Positions 1-9,092 are shown, counted from the stretch's first letter. The stretch: 64,000 nt of DNA from Clostridioides difficile (GCF_001299635.1 NZ_JRHN01000044.1:186001-250000); one strand, 5' to 3'. Numbers and translations: made by a program. The notes: a model not told the origin generated them from the sequence alone.

Positions 1-299
1 TCTATAAAACATTTATTTATTTCATTTTCAATATGTACAACTACACTCTCAATATCTTCTATCGATACAGGTCTTTTTTCACATGCTTTTAATAACCCGT
101 ACTTTATCTTTTCTCTATCAAAATACTCTCTACTATTATCCTTTTTAATAACCATTAAAGGAGTTGTTTCTATTTTCTCATAAGTAGTGAATCTCTTTTT
201 ACACGATTCACATTCACGTCTTCTTCTGATAGATTTTAAATCTGTATGTCTAGAATCTATTACCTTTGATTCTTTATAATTACAATAAGGACATTGCAT
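1..299 (-). CDS. nrdR: Transcriptional repressor NrdR (C-terminal part beyond the window)
   Basis: The reverse strand from the ATG at 299 reads [17 protein letters not shown] and stays open to the left edge, so about 99 N-terminal residues are present. Two CxxC pairs (CPYC near residue 3, CESC near residue 31) form the zinc ribbon, followed by [16 protein letters not shown] and the start of the ATP-cone domain ([16 protein letters not shown]), the usual NrdR layout. NrdR senses ATP/dATP and represses ribonucleotide reductase genes. It lies 25 bp downstream of ylmC on the same strand and is probably co-transcribed with it. The protein is normally about 150 residues; the missing third is outside the window, so this is not a truncation of the gene itself. 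Confidence 0.93.
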   Translation of the reverse strand, partial: MQCPYCNYKESKVIDSRHTDLKSIRRRRECESCKKRFTTYEKIETTPLMVIKKDNSREYFDREKIKYGLLKACEKRPVSIEDIESVVVHIENEINKCFI

Positions 300-324
300 A
301 TATATTCCTCCTTTGTTTTAACTA

Positions 325-588
325 CTATATCTCAAATTCATCTAAGCTTAACTCTGAACCTATATTTACTATTATTGTATCACAACCTATTTTAAGTATA
401 TCATTCCAAAATATAACTTCTTCATCCCCTCCTCTTGAAAAAAAATTTCTACTTCCATCTCCAAAGATGGTAAATGAGACTACCTTTCCCTCATGAATAT
501 CCATATCTATGTCTATTATGAATCCCATCCTTTTTCCATTTTTTACATTTATAATTTCTTTTTCCATTATATCAGAAACTCTAATCAT
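325..588 (-). CDS. YlmC/YmxH family PRC-barrel protein
   Basis: This 87-residue protein has the layout of the YlmC/YmxH sporulation-associated family. It is a single PRC-barrel-like beta domain with the typical start MIRVSDIMEKEIINVKNG, then GFIIDIDMDIHEGKVVSFTI and the W-N/D-I element (EVIFWNDILKIGCDTIIV). An AAGGGTGA ribosome binding site precedes the ATG. It sits between sigG and nrdR, a conserved position for this family in clostridia. Its biochemical role is not established; PRC barrels usually mediate protein interactions. The family call is firm, the function open. Confidence 0.8.
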   Translation of the reverse strand: MIRVSDIMEKEIINVKNGKRMGFIIDIDMDIHEGKVVSFTIFGDGSRNFFSRGGDEEVIFWNDILKIGCDTIIVNIGSELSLDEFEI

Positions 589-629
589 ATTATACTCACC
601 CTTTCTTTAAAAATAAATATGTATTGGAG

Positions 630-658
630 TAAAAAAAAATGACCTATATAGGTCATTT
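630..658 (-). terminator. Terminator of sigG
   Basis: A perfect 22-bp palindrome (637-658, AAATGACCTATATAGGTCAT plus TT) lies just after the sigG stop. On the minus strand it is followed by a run of T (complement of the A tract from 631), the layout of an intrinsic terminator. Confidence 0.8.
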
Positions 659-692
659 AAATTTAAAATAATGTTTACAGTCCAGGGATTAC

Positions 693-1466
693 TTATACAT
701 ACTTTCTCATATTTTTTAAAGCATTTTTTTCAATTCTTGATACTTGTGCTTGAGATATACCGATTTCATCAGCAACTTCTATCTGTGTTCTTCCTTTATA
801 AAACCTTAAATCTAATACCAACTTCTCTCTACTATTTAATTTTTTAATAGCTTCTTTAAGTGATATTTCTTGCAACCAATTTTCATCAGTATCTTTTTTG
901 TCTTGAACTTGGTCCATAACAAATATTGCATCTCCATTATCTTGATATACTGGGTCAAATAAAGATATAGGGTCTTGTATGGCATCTAGTGCCATTACAA
1001 CTGACTCAACTTCTAATTCTAATTCTTTTGCTATTTCTGATACTGTAGGTTCTTTAGAATTTGTTCTAATTAATCTTTCTCTAACTTGTAGTGCCTTATA
1101 TGCTATATCTTTTAATGACCTACTCACTCTAATTGGGTTATTGTCTCTTAGATATCTTCTAATTTCTCCTATAATCATAGGAACAGCATAAGTTGAAAAC
1201 CTTACATTTTGACTTAAATCAAAGTTATCTATAGCTTTTATAAGACCGATACAACCTATTTGAAATAAATCGTCTATGTTTTCTCCTCTGTTGTTAAACT
1301 TTTTTATTACACTCAAGACTAATCTTAAATTCCCTCTTACAAATTGTTGTCTAGCTTCTTCGTCACCACTTTTTATTTTTAATAAAAGTTCCTTCATTTG
1401 CTTATTTTTAAGAACTGGAAGTTCCGATGTATTAACACCACATATTTCAACCTTATTAATTTGCAT
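693..1466 (-). CDS. sigG: RNA polymerase sigma-G factor (late forespore)
   Basis: This 257-residue sigma-70 family factor directs late forespore transcription. Region 2 is clear (GNLRLVLSVIKKF, DDLFQIGCIGLIKAIDNFD, FSTYAVPMIIGEIRRYLRDN), followed by region 3 and a region 4 helix-turn-helix near the C terminus (GRTQIEVADEIGISQAQVSR). The N-terminal MQINKVEICGVNTSELPVL is the conserved SigG leader that contacts anti-sigma factors. It has no pro-sequence, unlike sigE. It lies 91 bp downstream of sigE on the same strand, the conserved spoIIGA-sigE-sigG order, so read-through is possible. I could not match a convincing sigma-F/G promoter in the 91-bp gap. A strong terminator follows the gene. Confidence 0.97.
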   Translation of the reverse strand: MQINKVEICGVNTSELPVLKNKQMKELLLKIKSGDEEARQQFVRGNLRLVLSVIKKFNNRGENIDDLFQIGCIGLIKAIDNFDLSQNVRFSTYAVPMIIGEIRRYLRDNNPIRVSRSLKDIAYKALQVRERLIRTNSKEPTVSEIAKELELEVESVVMALDAIQDPISLFDPVYQDNGDAIFVMDQVQDKKDTDENWLQEISLKEAIKKLNSREKLVLDLRFYKGRTQIEVADEIGISQAQVSRIEKNALKNMRKYV

Positions 1467-1557
1467 ACATTTTCAGTCCTCTCTCAAAAGTATTCATCTA
1501 TTGAAATTATTTACATTTCCAATTTTTTTATACTTTTTAAGAAGAATTAATTTAGCA

Positions 1558-2280
1558 TTATACAAATTTTTTCATTTCTTTCTGTAACCTTGAAATTATT
1601 TTCTTTTCAAGTCTAGATATGTAAGACTGAGATATTCCAAGCATTCCAGCAACTTCTTTTTGTGTTTTTTCGATACCTTTATCTATAAGACCAAATCTTA
1701 ATTCCATAATTTGCTTTTCTCTGTCACTTAATCTGTCAAGTGCCATAACTAATAAATCTCTATCTATTTCTTCTTCGATTATTTTGTATATTTCATCATT
1801 TTCTGTACCCAAAACATCAGATAACAAGAGTTCATTTCCATCCAAATCTATATTTAAAGGTTCGTCAAATGACACCTCTGTTTTCTTTTTATTATTTTTT
1901 CTTAAGTACATTAATATTTCATTTTCTATACATCTTGAAGCATAAGTTGCCAATTTTATATTTTTGTTTAGTTTAAAAGTATTCACTGCTTTTATCAAAC
2001 CTATAGTTCCTATAGAAATCAAGTCTTCCACATCTATACCTGTATTTTCAAATTTTCTCGATATGTAGACCACTAATCTTAGATTTCTTTCTATCAAAAT
2101 TGATTTTACACTTTCATCTGTTTCTAGTTTTTGTAAAACTTCCATTTCTTCTTCTGGTTTTAATGGAGGAGGAAGTATATTCGCTCCTCCCATATAATAT
2201 ATTCCTTTTGGCTTTATTATTTTTAATTTAATACCTAACATAGTAATAAAGCTTATAATTCTTTCTTTCAATCGTAACAT
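1558..2280 (-). CDS. sigE: RNA polymerase sigma-E factor precursor (early mother cell)
   Basis: This 240-residue pro-sigma-E drives early mother-cell transcription. The first roughly 28 residues form a basic amphipathic pro-sequence ending in [15 protein letters not shown], closely matching the B. subtilis cleavage region (VYYIGG...LPPPL); SpoIIGA removes it. Region 2 ([50 protein letters not shown]) and region 4 ([33 protein letters not shown]) are intact. The start ATG has an AGGGGG site 7 bp upstream. It lies 24 bp after spoIIGA, so the protease and its substrate are co-transcribed, presumably from the Spo0A-type promoter upstream of spoIIGA. Confidence 0.98.
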   Translation of the reverse strand: MLRLKERIISFITMLGIKLKIIKPKGIYYMGGANILPPPLKPEEEMEVLQKLETDESVKSILIERNLRLVVYISRKFENTGIDVEDLISIGTIGLIKAVNTFKLNKNIKLATYASRCIENEILMYLRKNNKKKTEVSFDEPLNIDLDGNELLLSDVLGTENDEIYKIIEEEIDRDLLVMALDRLSDREKQIMELRFGLIDKGIEKTQKEVAGMLGISQSYISRLEKKIISRLQKEMKKFV

Positions 2281-2304
2281 TCCTTGTCCCCCTTAAATTT
2301 TCAC

Positions 2305-3150
2305 CTAAAATCCAGGCAATATATTTGGATTCATTATTGCTCCATATTCTCTATCATTAAAATTTGAGATACCAAGTATTATATTTCCTATCTTCTGCTC
2401 ATCTACTTCTATATAATCAGCTTTTAAACCTATTATGATGCTTGTCTTATTACTTCCAGCATGCTTATAAGGTATTATCCTAACCCTGCCTGAAGTTTTA
2501 TCATCTAGACTCCCTATAATCTCTTGTGCTTTCTTCATATCTATATCTTCATAGTCAATATTTAATAGATTTTCTGGAATAAACCCTTCTAACACACTTG
2601 ACTTAACTATTATTACATCACTTTGACTTATTGGGTCTTTTAATAAATTCCCACTATCCACTAAGGCTTTACAACAAAAATTTTTTTCTAACAAGTTTAT
2701 ATTTATAGTCTTTGTAAGTTCCTTGATGTATTTAAGCATTTTCAAGTCTTTATAAATATACTTTAATAGTTCACAACTTACATAAGTACATGCAATTAAG
2801 AAAGATATTTTTAAATGACTTATTCCTGTAAAATAAATTATAAAATAAGTGCTTCCAGAAATAAAAATGTTTACTAGATAAAAAACTAATGCTACATGAA
2901 TATAATCTTTTTTACTCTTACTTCTAAATGAAATTAAAGTTATTATACTCATAATTATTATTTTGAATGGTACTGTGAATAATATGTTCATTGATGGATA
3001 CAAATAAGCAACAGAATAGGCACCTCCTAAACTAGCCCCCAATAACTTATTTTTTTTAGGATTGTATTTTTTAGTGAGAATAGAAGTACAACTTATAATA
3101 ATATAATTTATTACTAGGTTTTCTATAACATAGTACTCAATATACACCAT
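2305..3150 (-). CDS. spoIIGA: Pro-sigma-E processing peptidase SpoIIGA
   Basis: This membrane-embedded aspartic protease processes pro-sigma-E at the sporulation septum. The N-terminal half contains about five hydrophobic segments, starting with YIEYYVIENLVINYIIISCT. The soluble C-terminal half carries the catalytic motif ALVDSGN, the conserved D-S-G of the family. I chose the ATG at 3150 (281 residues) because AAGGGGGG lies 4 bp upstream; an in-frame ATG at 3198 would add 16 residues without a ribosome binding site. The gene is followed directly by its substrate gene sigE. Confidence 0.95.
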   Translation of the reverse strand: MVYIEYYVIENLVINYIIISCTSILTKKYNPKKNKLLGASLGGAYSVAYLYPSMNILFTVPFKIIIMSIITLISFRSKSKKDYIHVALVFYLVNIFISGSTYFIIYFTGISHLKISFLIACTYVSCELLKYIYKDLKMLKYIKELTKTININLLEKNFCCKALVDSGNLLKDPISQSDVIIVKSSVLEGFIPENLLNIDYEDIDMKKAQEIIGSLDDKTSGRVRIIPYKHAGSNKTSIIIGLKADYIEVDEQKIGNIILGISNFNDREYGAIMNPNILPGF

Positions 3151-3177
3151 GTATCCCCCCTTAAAACCTTTAAACAT

Positions 3178-3225
3178 ATTATAAGATAGTATGTACAAAA
3201 TTTTATGTCACTTTTGATGGTCGAA
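3178..3225 (-). promoter_or_regulatory. Candidate Spo0A-activated spoIIGA promoter
   Basis: On the minus strand GTGACA (3206-3211) is separated by exactly 22 bp from TATAAT (3178-3183). The B. subtilis spoIIG promoter also has a 22-bp spacer and is read by sigma-A only with Spo0A. A near-0A-box GGTCGAA (one mismatch to TGTCGAA) lies at 3219-3225, just upstream of the -35, and TGTCGCC at 3277-3283 is a weaker second match. The elements are seen directly; Spo0A control is inferred. Confidence 0.65.
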
Positions 3226-3380
3226 TCCAAAACAAATTCTATTTAAAAGTAACAATGATATATGTCTTATACTTTATGTCGCCAAAAGATATTTTTTTAG
3301 TATCAAACAAATAAGCTTTTTTGTAGAATCTAATATATCTAGGTAGAAGTTATTAGTTCTTTTTGGGGTATATTTTTATA

Positions 3381-3450
3381 AAAAAAGACTATGTAATTTA
3401 ATAATATATCAAGTAAATTTTTTACTTGTATAAAATCAAATTACATAGTC
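3381..3450 (-). terminator. Terminator of the binding-protein gene
   Basis: A 13-bp perfect stem (GACTATGTAATTT at 3388-3400 with its complement at 3438-3450) encloses a second small stem (AAGTAAA/TTTACTT). On the minus strand it is followed by seven T (complement of 3381-3387). It lies just past the stop codon of the 3469-4743 gene and insulates it from spoIIGA. Confidence 0.85.
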
Positions 3451-3468
3451 TATAAATTCAAATTTATA

Positions 3469-4743
3469 TTATTGTGCTAATAATCCGTTTGCATATTTTG
3501 CAGAATCATCTAGTGCTTGTTCTGGAGTTATATCTCCAGCTATCATCATTTGAAGTTGTTTCCATAAGTATTCATATATCTCTACTCCATGAGGCCCAAC
3601 AGTCAATGGTCTATACATATCTTTATCTTTTGTTACCATTTCTTCAAATCTTGGGTCTCCTTGATATTTTTCACCTTTTGCAACTGGAGCTCTTGGTATT
3701 TCTTTATGGAATGCTTCCATTGATTCTTTGCTTAACATATACTCAAGAAGTTTAAATCCAAGTTCTTTATTTTTACATGCTGACATTAATGTTAAATCAT
3801 CCACTGAAGCAAAACTACCAACTGTCTTGTCTTCTAATGAAGTTACATATCCCCAGTTTAAATCTGGAAACGATTTATCAAAAGTACTTGTAGCAGCAGA
3901 AGATAACATTATAGTAAATGCAGCTTTTCCTGGTCCAAATACACTTTCAACCATTTCATTACTATCTTTTGATAAAGCATTGTCTGGTATATATTTTTTC
4001 ATATCATTTATAAAGTTTGCAGCTTTTAAACCTTCTGCATTATTAAATTTAACTGATTTTAAATCATCATTATATATATCTCCACCAGCTTGCCATAAAT
4101 AAGGATACCAGTTCCAGTTTAAGCTTCCAAATACTTTAGAACCCCAACCTTGTGCAAGACCCCACTGGTCGATTTTTCCATCTCCATCAGTATCTTTTGT
4201 TGCTTTTTCACATATTCTTTTAAAATCTTCCCATGTTTTTGGAGGTTTCTCTCCTAATTTTTCTAGTATATCTTTATTATAGTATAGTACTCCTGGATTA
4301 GCAGCTTCTATAGGTAATCCATAAATACCACCCATCATTTTTGCATTATCTAAGTATAGGTAATTATCTGAAGTTCCTGATTTTTCTAGATAAGGTGTCA
4401 AATCTTCAACTGCACCCATTTCTATAAATTGAGGAAACATCTCTGCATACATGTATCCTATGTCTGGTCCTTCACCTGCACTTATTGCAGTTGCATATTT
4501 TTCTGCATAGTTATCCCATGGAACTATTTGGAATTCAATTTCACAATTATTTTCCTTTTCAAATTTCTCTAATATTGGTTTCCATGCATCTGCATCATGG
4601 TCTGTCAATGGTGCAGACCACACAACTAATTTTTCTTTACCATCTTTACCCTTAGAATCTTCTTTTTTTGAACACCCAGCAAGAATTGATACTGATAGAA
4701 CACTTACCATAACTAAAGAAAGAATTTTTTTTAGCTTAATCAT
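3469..4743 (-). CDS. Extracellular solute-binding lipoprotein (ABC sugar-type, family 1)
   Basis: This 424-residue lipoprotein has the signal peptide KKILSLVMVSVLSVSILAGC with lipobox LAGC, so Cys23 is the predicted lipid anchor. The mature part matches family 1 (MalE-like) binding proteins: KLVVWSAPLTDHD at the start, then GEGPDIGYMYAEMFPQF, LPIEAANPGVLYYNKDILEK, and a DTDGDGKIDQWG loop common in this family. It should capture a sugar or oligosaccharide outside the cell for an ABC importer. No permease or ATPase gene is adjacent, so its partner must be encoded elsewhere, or it acts as a sensor. It is monocistronic, with a strong terminator and its own GGGG ribosome site. The substrate cannot be read from the sequence. 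Confidence 0.85.
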   Translation of the reverse strand: MIKLKKILSLVMVSVLSVSILAGCSKKEDSKGKDGKEKLVVWSAPLTDHDADAWKPILEKFEKENNCEIEFQIVPWDNYAEKYATAISAGEGPDIGYMYAEMFPQFIEMGAVEDLTPYLEKSGTSDNYLYLDNAKMMGGIYGLPIEAANPGVLYYNKDILEKLGEKPPKTWEDFKRICEKATKDTDGDGKIDQWGLAQGWGSKVFGSLNWNWYPYLWQAGGDIYNDDLKSVKFNNAEGLKAANFINDMKKYIPDNALSKDSNEMVESVFGPGKAAFTIMLSSAATSTFDKSFPDLNWGYVTSLEDKTVGSFASVDDLTLMSACKNKELGFKLLEYMLSKESMEAFHKEIPRAPVAKGEKYQGDPRFEEMVTKDKDMYRPLTVGPHGVEIYEYLWKQLQMMIAGDITPEQALDDSAKYANGLLAQ

Positions 4744-4922
4744 GCTTAATCCCCTTTCAGACTTTAATTTGTCTTTTTCCTCAAATATTTACAATTTAAT
4801 TCAGATTTAATATTAACAAATAAGACTACCCTTGTCTAATCATAAAAAACTATACTAACTCTTACAACTATCATTTTTTTCTATATGTGTTGTTTTTATT
4901 CATTTATTAAAAAACTTCTTTT

Positions 4923-4944
4923 ACATTTCAAAATATTGAAATGT
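4923..4944. repeat. Small inverted repeat upstream of the binding-protein gene
   Basis: ACATTTCAA (4923-4931) and TTGAAATGT (4936-4944) form a perfect 9-bp inverted repeat with a 4-bp centre. It lies 180 bp upstream of the binding-lipoprotein start and 73 bp downstream of ftsZ. It may be an operator or a plus-strand hairpin (ATTTTT follows); the sequence does not decide. Confidence 0.45.
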
Positions 4945-4975
4945 ATTTTTATGCTTTAGGAGATTAAATTAGGCA

Positions 4976-5003
4976 AAATAAAAAGAAGTCTACTGACTTC
5001 TTT
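4976..5003 (-). terminator. Terminator of ftsZ
   Basis: AAAGAAGTC (4982-4990) pairs with GACTTCTTT (4995-5003) around a 4-nt loop. On the minus strand a T-rich tract follows. It lies 14 bp beyond the ftsZ stop. Confidence 0.75.
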
Positions 5004-5016
5004 ATAAATTTCCATA

Positions 5017-6174
5017 TTATCTTCTTCTTCTTAGGAATGTAGGTATTTCCATGCTCTCATCATCGTCTTCTTCAATTATACTTGCTTTTTTAGGAGCTTC
5101 TATTTTTTCTTCAACAATTACTTCTTCTTCAATTTCTTTTACAGCTTGTTTTACTGTTGTGTTCAATGAAGAACGTATGCTTGACTTAGGTTTAGTGTCT
5201 AAGTCTAATACACCACTTTGTAATCCTTCAAATCCTGTTGCGATTACTGTAATCATTATTTCATCACCTAAATCTTCTTTTATAGAAGCACCAAATATAA
5301 CATTCGCCTCTGGGTCACAGGATTCCATAACTAAAGTAGATGCTTCATTAACTTCAAATAATCCTAAGTTAGGTCCACCAGTAACATTAAGAAGAACTCC
5401 CTTAGCTCCTTGTATTGATGTTTCTAGAAGTGGAGATTGAATAGCTTGTCTAGCAGCATCTATTGCTCTAGTCTCACCACTAGCACTACCTATACCCATA
5501 TGAGCAAGACCTTTATCTTTCATTATAGTAGTAACGTCTGCGAAGTCTAAGTTTATTAAACCTTCAACTGCTATAAGGTCAGAAATTGATTGTATACCTT
5601 GTTTTAATACATCATCTGCAACTGCAAAAGCATCTAGCATTGAAGTATTTTTTTGTACTATCTGTAAAAGTCTATCATTTGGTATTGTTATAAGAGTATC
5701 AACTTTTGACTTAAGTTCTGCTATTCCACCTTCAGCATTCTTCATTCTTATCTTACCTTCAAATGCAAAAGGTTTTGTAACTACACCTACTGTAAGTATA
5801 CCCATTTCTTTTGCTAAGCCTGCAACTACTGGAGCAGCTCCTGTACCAGTACCACCGCCCATTCCAGCTGTAACAAAGACCATGTCGGCTCCTTGAAGCA
5901 ATTTTACTATTTCGTCTTTACTCTCCTCAGCAGCCCTTTTTCCTACTTCTGGATTTGCTCCTGCACCAAGTCCTCTAGTTAATTTTTCTCCTATTTGAAC
6001 TTTATATTCAGCTTTTGATGTATATAAAGCTTGTTTATCTGTATTTACTGATATAAATTCAACGCCTTTTAATTGCGCTTCTACCATTCTATTGACAGCA
6101 TTGTTTCCACCGCCACCTACACCTATTACTTTAATTTGTGCACATTCTTCTAATTCTACGTCAAAGTTTAGCAT
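5017..6174 (-). CDS. ftsZ: Cell division protein FtsZ
   Basis: FtsZ is the tubulin-like GTPase that forms the division ring at midcell and the polar septum in sporulation. The GTP-binding signature [15 protein letters not shown] is intact, as are the N-terminal [15 protein letters not shown] and the T7-loop NLDFADV. The C terminus ends [11 protein letters not shown], the conserved tail that binds FtsA or other anchors. A GAAGGGGG site precedes two consecutive ATGs; I chose the second (6174, spacing 6), though 6177 is nearly equivalent. The upstream in-frame ATG at 6201 has no ribosome site. The gene is 188 bp from the DUF1290 gene and has its own terminator. Confidence 0.98.
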   Translation of the reverse strand: MLNFDVELEECAQIKVIGVGGGGNNAVNRMVEAQLKGVEFISVNTDKQALYTSKAEYKVQIGEKLTRGLGAGANPEVGKRAAEESKDEIVKLLQGADMVFVTAGMGGGTGTGAAPVVAGLAKEMGILTVGVVTKPFAFEGKIRMKNAEGGIAELKSKVDTLITIPNDRLLQIVQKNTSMLDAFAVADDVLKQGIQSISDLIAVEGLINLDFADVTTIMKDKGLAHMGIGSASGETRAIDAARQAIQSPLLETSIQGAKGVLLNVTGGPNLGLFEVNEASTLVMESCDPEANVIFGASIKEDLGDEIMITVIATGFEGLQSGVLDLDTKPKSSIRSSLNTTVKQAVKEIEEEVIVEEKIEAPKKASIIEEDDDESMEIPTFLRRRR

Positions 6175-6362
6175 CATAAACCCCCTTCTCTCATGATTCA
6201 AAGTTATCGTATGTATTAATTATATCATTTTCTTCTTTTATTTTGTTAACCTTTAAGTAACATATTCCACAAAAACGTAAATTTTCCTTTTTAATTTTCT
6301 TACTTATATTGTCAAATATTACTCTTGAGTATAAAATAATTTACATATATATCAAATGCTCT

Positions 6363-6716
6363 TTAATTTCTACGTTTTTTATTCATAATATCGCTAACAA
6401 CATAACGTCTAATTATGGATAAATTATTAAATAATCTCATACCAAAAACCAATACAGCAACATAATAAAGAGAAACACCTAATTTTTCTCCTATATAAGT
6501 CAATAATATAGCTAATATAGCATTCCCTATGAAACCAGTAACAAAAATTACATTGTCATAGTTATCTTCAAAACTGGATTTTATCGCTCCAAAAATAGAA
6601 TCCATTATTGCAAGAATAGCTACTGACATATATATGGAATAATCCATAGAATATGTAAATGGAATGTAGTAACCTACTACTACACCAAATGCTAATCCTC
6701 CTAAAACCCATATCAT
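6363..6716 (-). CDS. DUF1290 small basic membrane protein (Sbp family)
   Basis: This 117-residue protein has about four hydrophobic segments (WVLGGLAFGVVVGYYI, YMSVAILAIMDSIFGAI, VIFVTGFIGNAILAILLTYI, YYVAVLVFGMRLFNNL) and a basic tail (DIMNKKRRN), the pattern of the small basic protein family found next to DUF881 genes and divIB/ftsZ in Firmicutes. Its molecular role is unknown. The start ATG has a GAGGTGAGG site. It follows the two DUF881 genes with a 98-bp gap. Confidence 0.8.
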   Translation of the reverse strand: MIWVLGGLAFGVVVGYYIPFTYSMDYSIYMSVAILAIMDSIFGAIKSSFEDNYDNVIFVTGFIGNAILAILLTYIGEKLGVSLYYVAVLVFGMRLFNNLSIIRRYVVSDIMNKKRRN

Positions 6717-6814
6717 AAATCCTCACCTCTTTATTTTACTTTGAAACGCAAGTATATTACAATCCTTTTTATTAAATTTTCTTATTTTTTCTTTATTTTT
6801 TTATATTTTTCGCT

Positions 6815-7489
6815 TTATTTTGCGAATAAATCCACTTTATTACCATTATTTTCCAGTATTTTTATGTTGATTCCATATATCTCTTTAAGAGACTTAGCAT
6901 ATGATTCTGGAGAATTTATAGCAGCACTCAATAAATCTATATCGCCTATAGCTTTTATTATAAATGGTTGTCCATATGTAGTATCATTTACTGTAATAGT
7001 GGCTCCTGAACATTTTATCTTACTAGTTGATAGTACTCTTTCTCCATTTATAGAAATTGCTTTCGCACCAGCTTTTTTTAAATCATTTAAAACTCTTAAA
7101 ATATCAATATCATGTATAATCAAGTCATTTGGATTCTGCCCATCTTTTAACTCTCTATCACTATCTTTCATAGTGACAGTTATACCTGGCCCTGTAACAG
7201 TTGAATAACCACTTAATTCTTTAACTTCCTCAAGCTCTTTTTTCATAAGTGTTTGGATAGATTCATTTCCATTCTCTTTTGCTTCCTTATATTCATTTAA
7301 AGTTTTTTTGTTACTTTTAAGTACTTCTTTTAAATGTTTTATTTCTTTCTTCGTATTTTCTATCTCACTTTCAATATTTTCAGTCTGACTCAATGTTATA
7401 TACACTTTATTTGGGTCTAGTGACTTTATATAAGTTGATATGAAAATGCCTAATATGAACGCTCCTAATATAATCATTTTCTTTTTCAT
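6815..7489 (-). CDS. DUF881 family membrane-anchored protein (copy 2)
   Basis: This 224-residue protein has one N-terminal membrane anchor (MIILGAFILGIFISTYI), a coiled-coil of about 55 residues rich in E and K, and a DUF881 domain (GPGITVTMKDSDREL, DIDILRVLNDLKKAGAKAISINGERVLS, IKAIGDIDLLSAAIN). These features match the YlxW/YlxX family. It lies 4 bp after a second DUF881 gene and upstream of the DUF1290 gene. Position next to ftsQ and ftsZ suggests a divisome or envelope role; this is inference. Confidence 0.82.
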   Translation of the reverse strand: MKKKMIILGAFILGIFISTYIKSLDPNKVYITLSQTENIESEIENTKKEIKHLKEVLKSNKKTLNEYKEAKENGNESIQTLMKKELEEVKELSGYSTVTGPGITVTMKDSDRELKDGQNPNDLIIHDIDILRVLNDLKKAGAKAISINGERVLSTSKIKCSGATITVNDTTYGQPFIIKAIGDIDLLSAAINSPESYAKSLKEIYGINIKILENNGNKVDLFAK

Positions 7490-7493
7490 ACTA

Positions 7494-8192
7494 TTATTTC
7501 CTCTCCACTTTGTTTATATCACCATGGCCATCTATTTCTACATTTTCTTCCTTACTTACTTTTACCTTAGCATTATAATACGTTTCTATTTCCCAGACAA
7601 TACCATATTTTATATTAAGTGCAGAAGCTAATGTATCAGAATCACCAATTGCCTTTATTATAATTGGTTCTTTTATGACAGTGTCATTCATGTAAAGCTT
7701 ATCCTCTTTTAAATACATGTATGTATTAGAAACTATTCTCTGTCCGTTTATAGATATAGCACTTGCTTGTGCTGAATTTAATTTATTTATCATTGATAGT
7801 AATAAATCATAATTATATAATATACTATCGTTTTTATCAGAACTTCCTAAGTCTTTTGCAGAATTTATCTCAACTTTTATACCTTTTCCTTCAACATCTG
7901 TATATCCAGCCAAGGTCTCATATTTTTCTATTTCTGACTTAAGTATATCTTGCTCTCCTTCGTCATTTTTACCTCTATAAGTCTCTATATCTTTCTTCAC
8001 ACTATTAATTTCTGACTGTAAATCCTCTTTTTCTTTTTTTAGAGATTTGAGTTCTTCTGTAAGTTGTTCTCCTCTTTTAAAAGTTGTCATACCTCTATTT
8101 TCTATATTAATAATTTTAAGTTGTAAACTAACAAGAACACCCAATACAATACTTCCTATGACTATGCTTTTATTTATAAATCTTCTTTTCAA
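7494..8192 (-). CDS. DUF881 family membrane-anchored protein (copy 1)
   Basis: This 232-residue paralogue of the next gene has an N-terminal membrane segment (SIVIGSIVLGVLVSLQL), a coiled-coil (ELKSLKKEKEDLQSEINSVK) and a DUF881 domain (GKGIKVEINSAKDL, LLSMINKLNSAQASAISING, PIIIKAIGDSDTLASAL). The start is TTG at 8192 with AAGGAAG 7 bp upstream; no ATG is well placed. It follows ftsQ by 22 bp and overlaps nothing, so ftsQ, both DUF881 genes and probably the DUF1290 gene form one transcript. Confidence 0.82.
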   Translation of the reverse strand: MKRRFINKSIVIGSIVLGVLVSLQLKIINIENRGMTTFKRGEQLTEELKSLKKEKEDLQSEINSVKKDIETYRGKNDEGEQDILKSEIEKYETLAGYTDVEGKGIKVEINSAKDLGSSDKNDSILYNYDLLLSMINKLNSAQASAISINGQRIVSNTYMYLKEDKLYMNDTVIKEPIIIKAIGDSDTLASALNIKYGIVWEIETYYNAKVKVSKEENVEIDGHGDINKVERK

Positions 8193-8214
8193 TATATCAC
8201 TTCCTTACAATTGT

Positions 8215-8955
8215 CTATCCTTCAGGACTATACACAGCTAATTTTCCATAATTGAGATTTATAGTCCCTCCTTTTGTATTTTTATTTTGCAGGTCAATCA
8301 GAATTTTACTTACCCTAGATATATTATAATCTAAGTTATCATCATTAGAAAGTAAGATTTTTATATTACTTCTTGTAAGCATATCTACATTGCTTTCTTT
8401 TCTTAAGTTTACATAATTTATTTTTCTATAAAGTCCTTCTTCTTTTAAAGAATTTAAAGTTTTAAATACGTTCTCTTTAGTTTTATAATTTTTAAATTTT
8501 ATTGTTTTATCATCATCAACACTATAATCAACATCTACTATTAAATCTTTTTTACTTTCATTAGAACCCCTAAGTTCCTCTAACAAGTTACCTTTCTTAT
8601 CTATATAACAATAATTGTCTACATTCTTTAATACTGCAAATATTTCTTTTTCTTTTAAACTTATAATTATTTTATTTGGAAATTTTCTTTTTATTTCTAC
8701 ATTTTCTATATATGGATTTTTCATAAGTTCATTTTTCATATCTTTAAAATTATATGCAAAGATGTTTTCATGTGTATTTATATTTAGTTCTTTCATTATA
8801 TTTGATTTAGTCACTCTCTTATTTCCTATTACATCTATTTTCTTTACATCAAATAAATCACTTTTTACAATCATACATATCCCAAAAGATAGCATAAGTA
8901 TAAATACTAAAACTATCATGACATTATTCGTATTTAACTTCCTTTTCTTTTTCAA
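8215..8955 (-). CDS. ftsQ: Cell division protein FtsQ/DivIB
   Basis: This 246-residue bitopic membrane protein has a short basic cytoplasmic tail, one membrane segment (VMIVLVFILMLSFGICMIV), then a POTRA domain (LFDVKKIDVIGNKRVTKSNIMKELN) and the FtsQ/DivIB domain (NPYIENVEIKRKFPNKIIISLKEKE, CYIDKKGNLLEEL). It would sit in the septal complex with the FtsL-like protein encoded at 17.6-17.9 kb. The start appears to be TTG at 8955 with AAAGGGG upstream. It lies 270 bp after murG with a terminator between them, so it begins a separate transcript. Confidence 0.85.
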   Translation of the reverse strand: MKKKRKLNTNNVMIVLVFILMLSFGICMIVKSDLFDVKKIDVIGNKRVTKSNIMKELNINTHENIFAYNFKDMKNELMKNPYIENVEIKRKFPNKIIISLKEKEIFAVLKNVDNYCYIDKKGNLLEELRGSNESKKDLIVDVDYSVDDDKTIKFKNYKTKENVFKTLNSLKEEGLYRKINYVNLRKESNVDMLTRSNIKILLSNDDNLDYNISRVSKILIDLQNKNTKGGTINLNYGKLAVYSPEG

Positions 8956-9059
8956 ATATAATCAACCCCTTTGGTTAATAAATACACCTTTAGAGCTTAT
9001 TTTTCCTACAAGAAAATTACAATATTTAAAGTCAAATTTTTTCATTTTATTACAAAACA

Positions 9060-9092
9060 TCTAAATAAAATATAAATAAATATAAATAAATC
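9060..9092. repeat. Short AT tandem repeat
   Basis: The unit TATAAATAAA is repeated two to three times in the gap between ftsQ and murG. It is low-complexity sequence with no clear function. Confidence 0.5.

Noticed and set aside
1467-1557. Sigma-F/G promoter in front of sigG
   Set aside because: A GTATA -35-like element exists, but no acceptable -10 lies at the right distance, so I did not call it.
3277-3283. TGTCGCC as a second Spo0A box
   Set aside because: Two of seven positions differ from TGTCGAA, and matches of this quality arise by chance. I mention it only as weak support.
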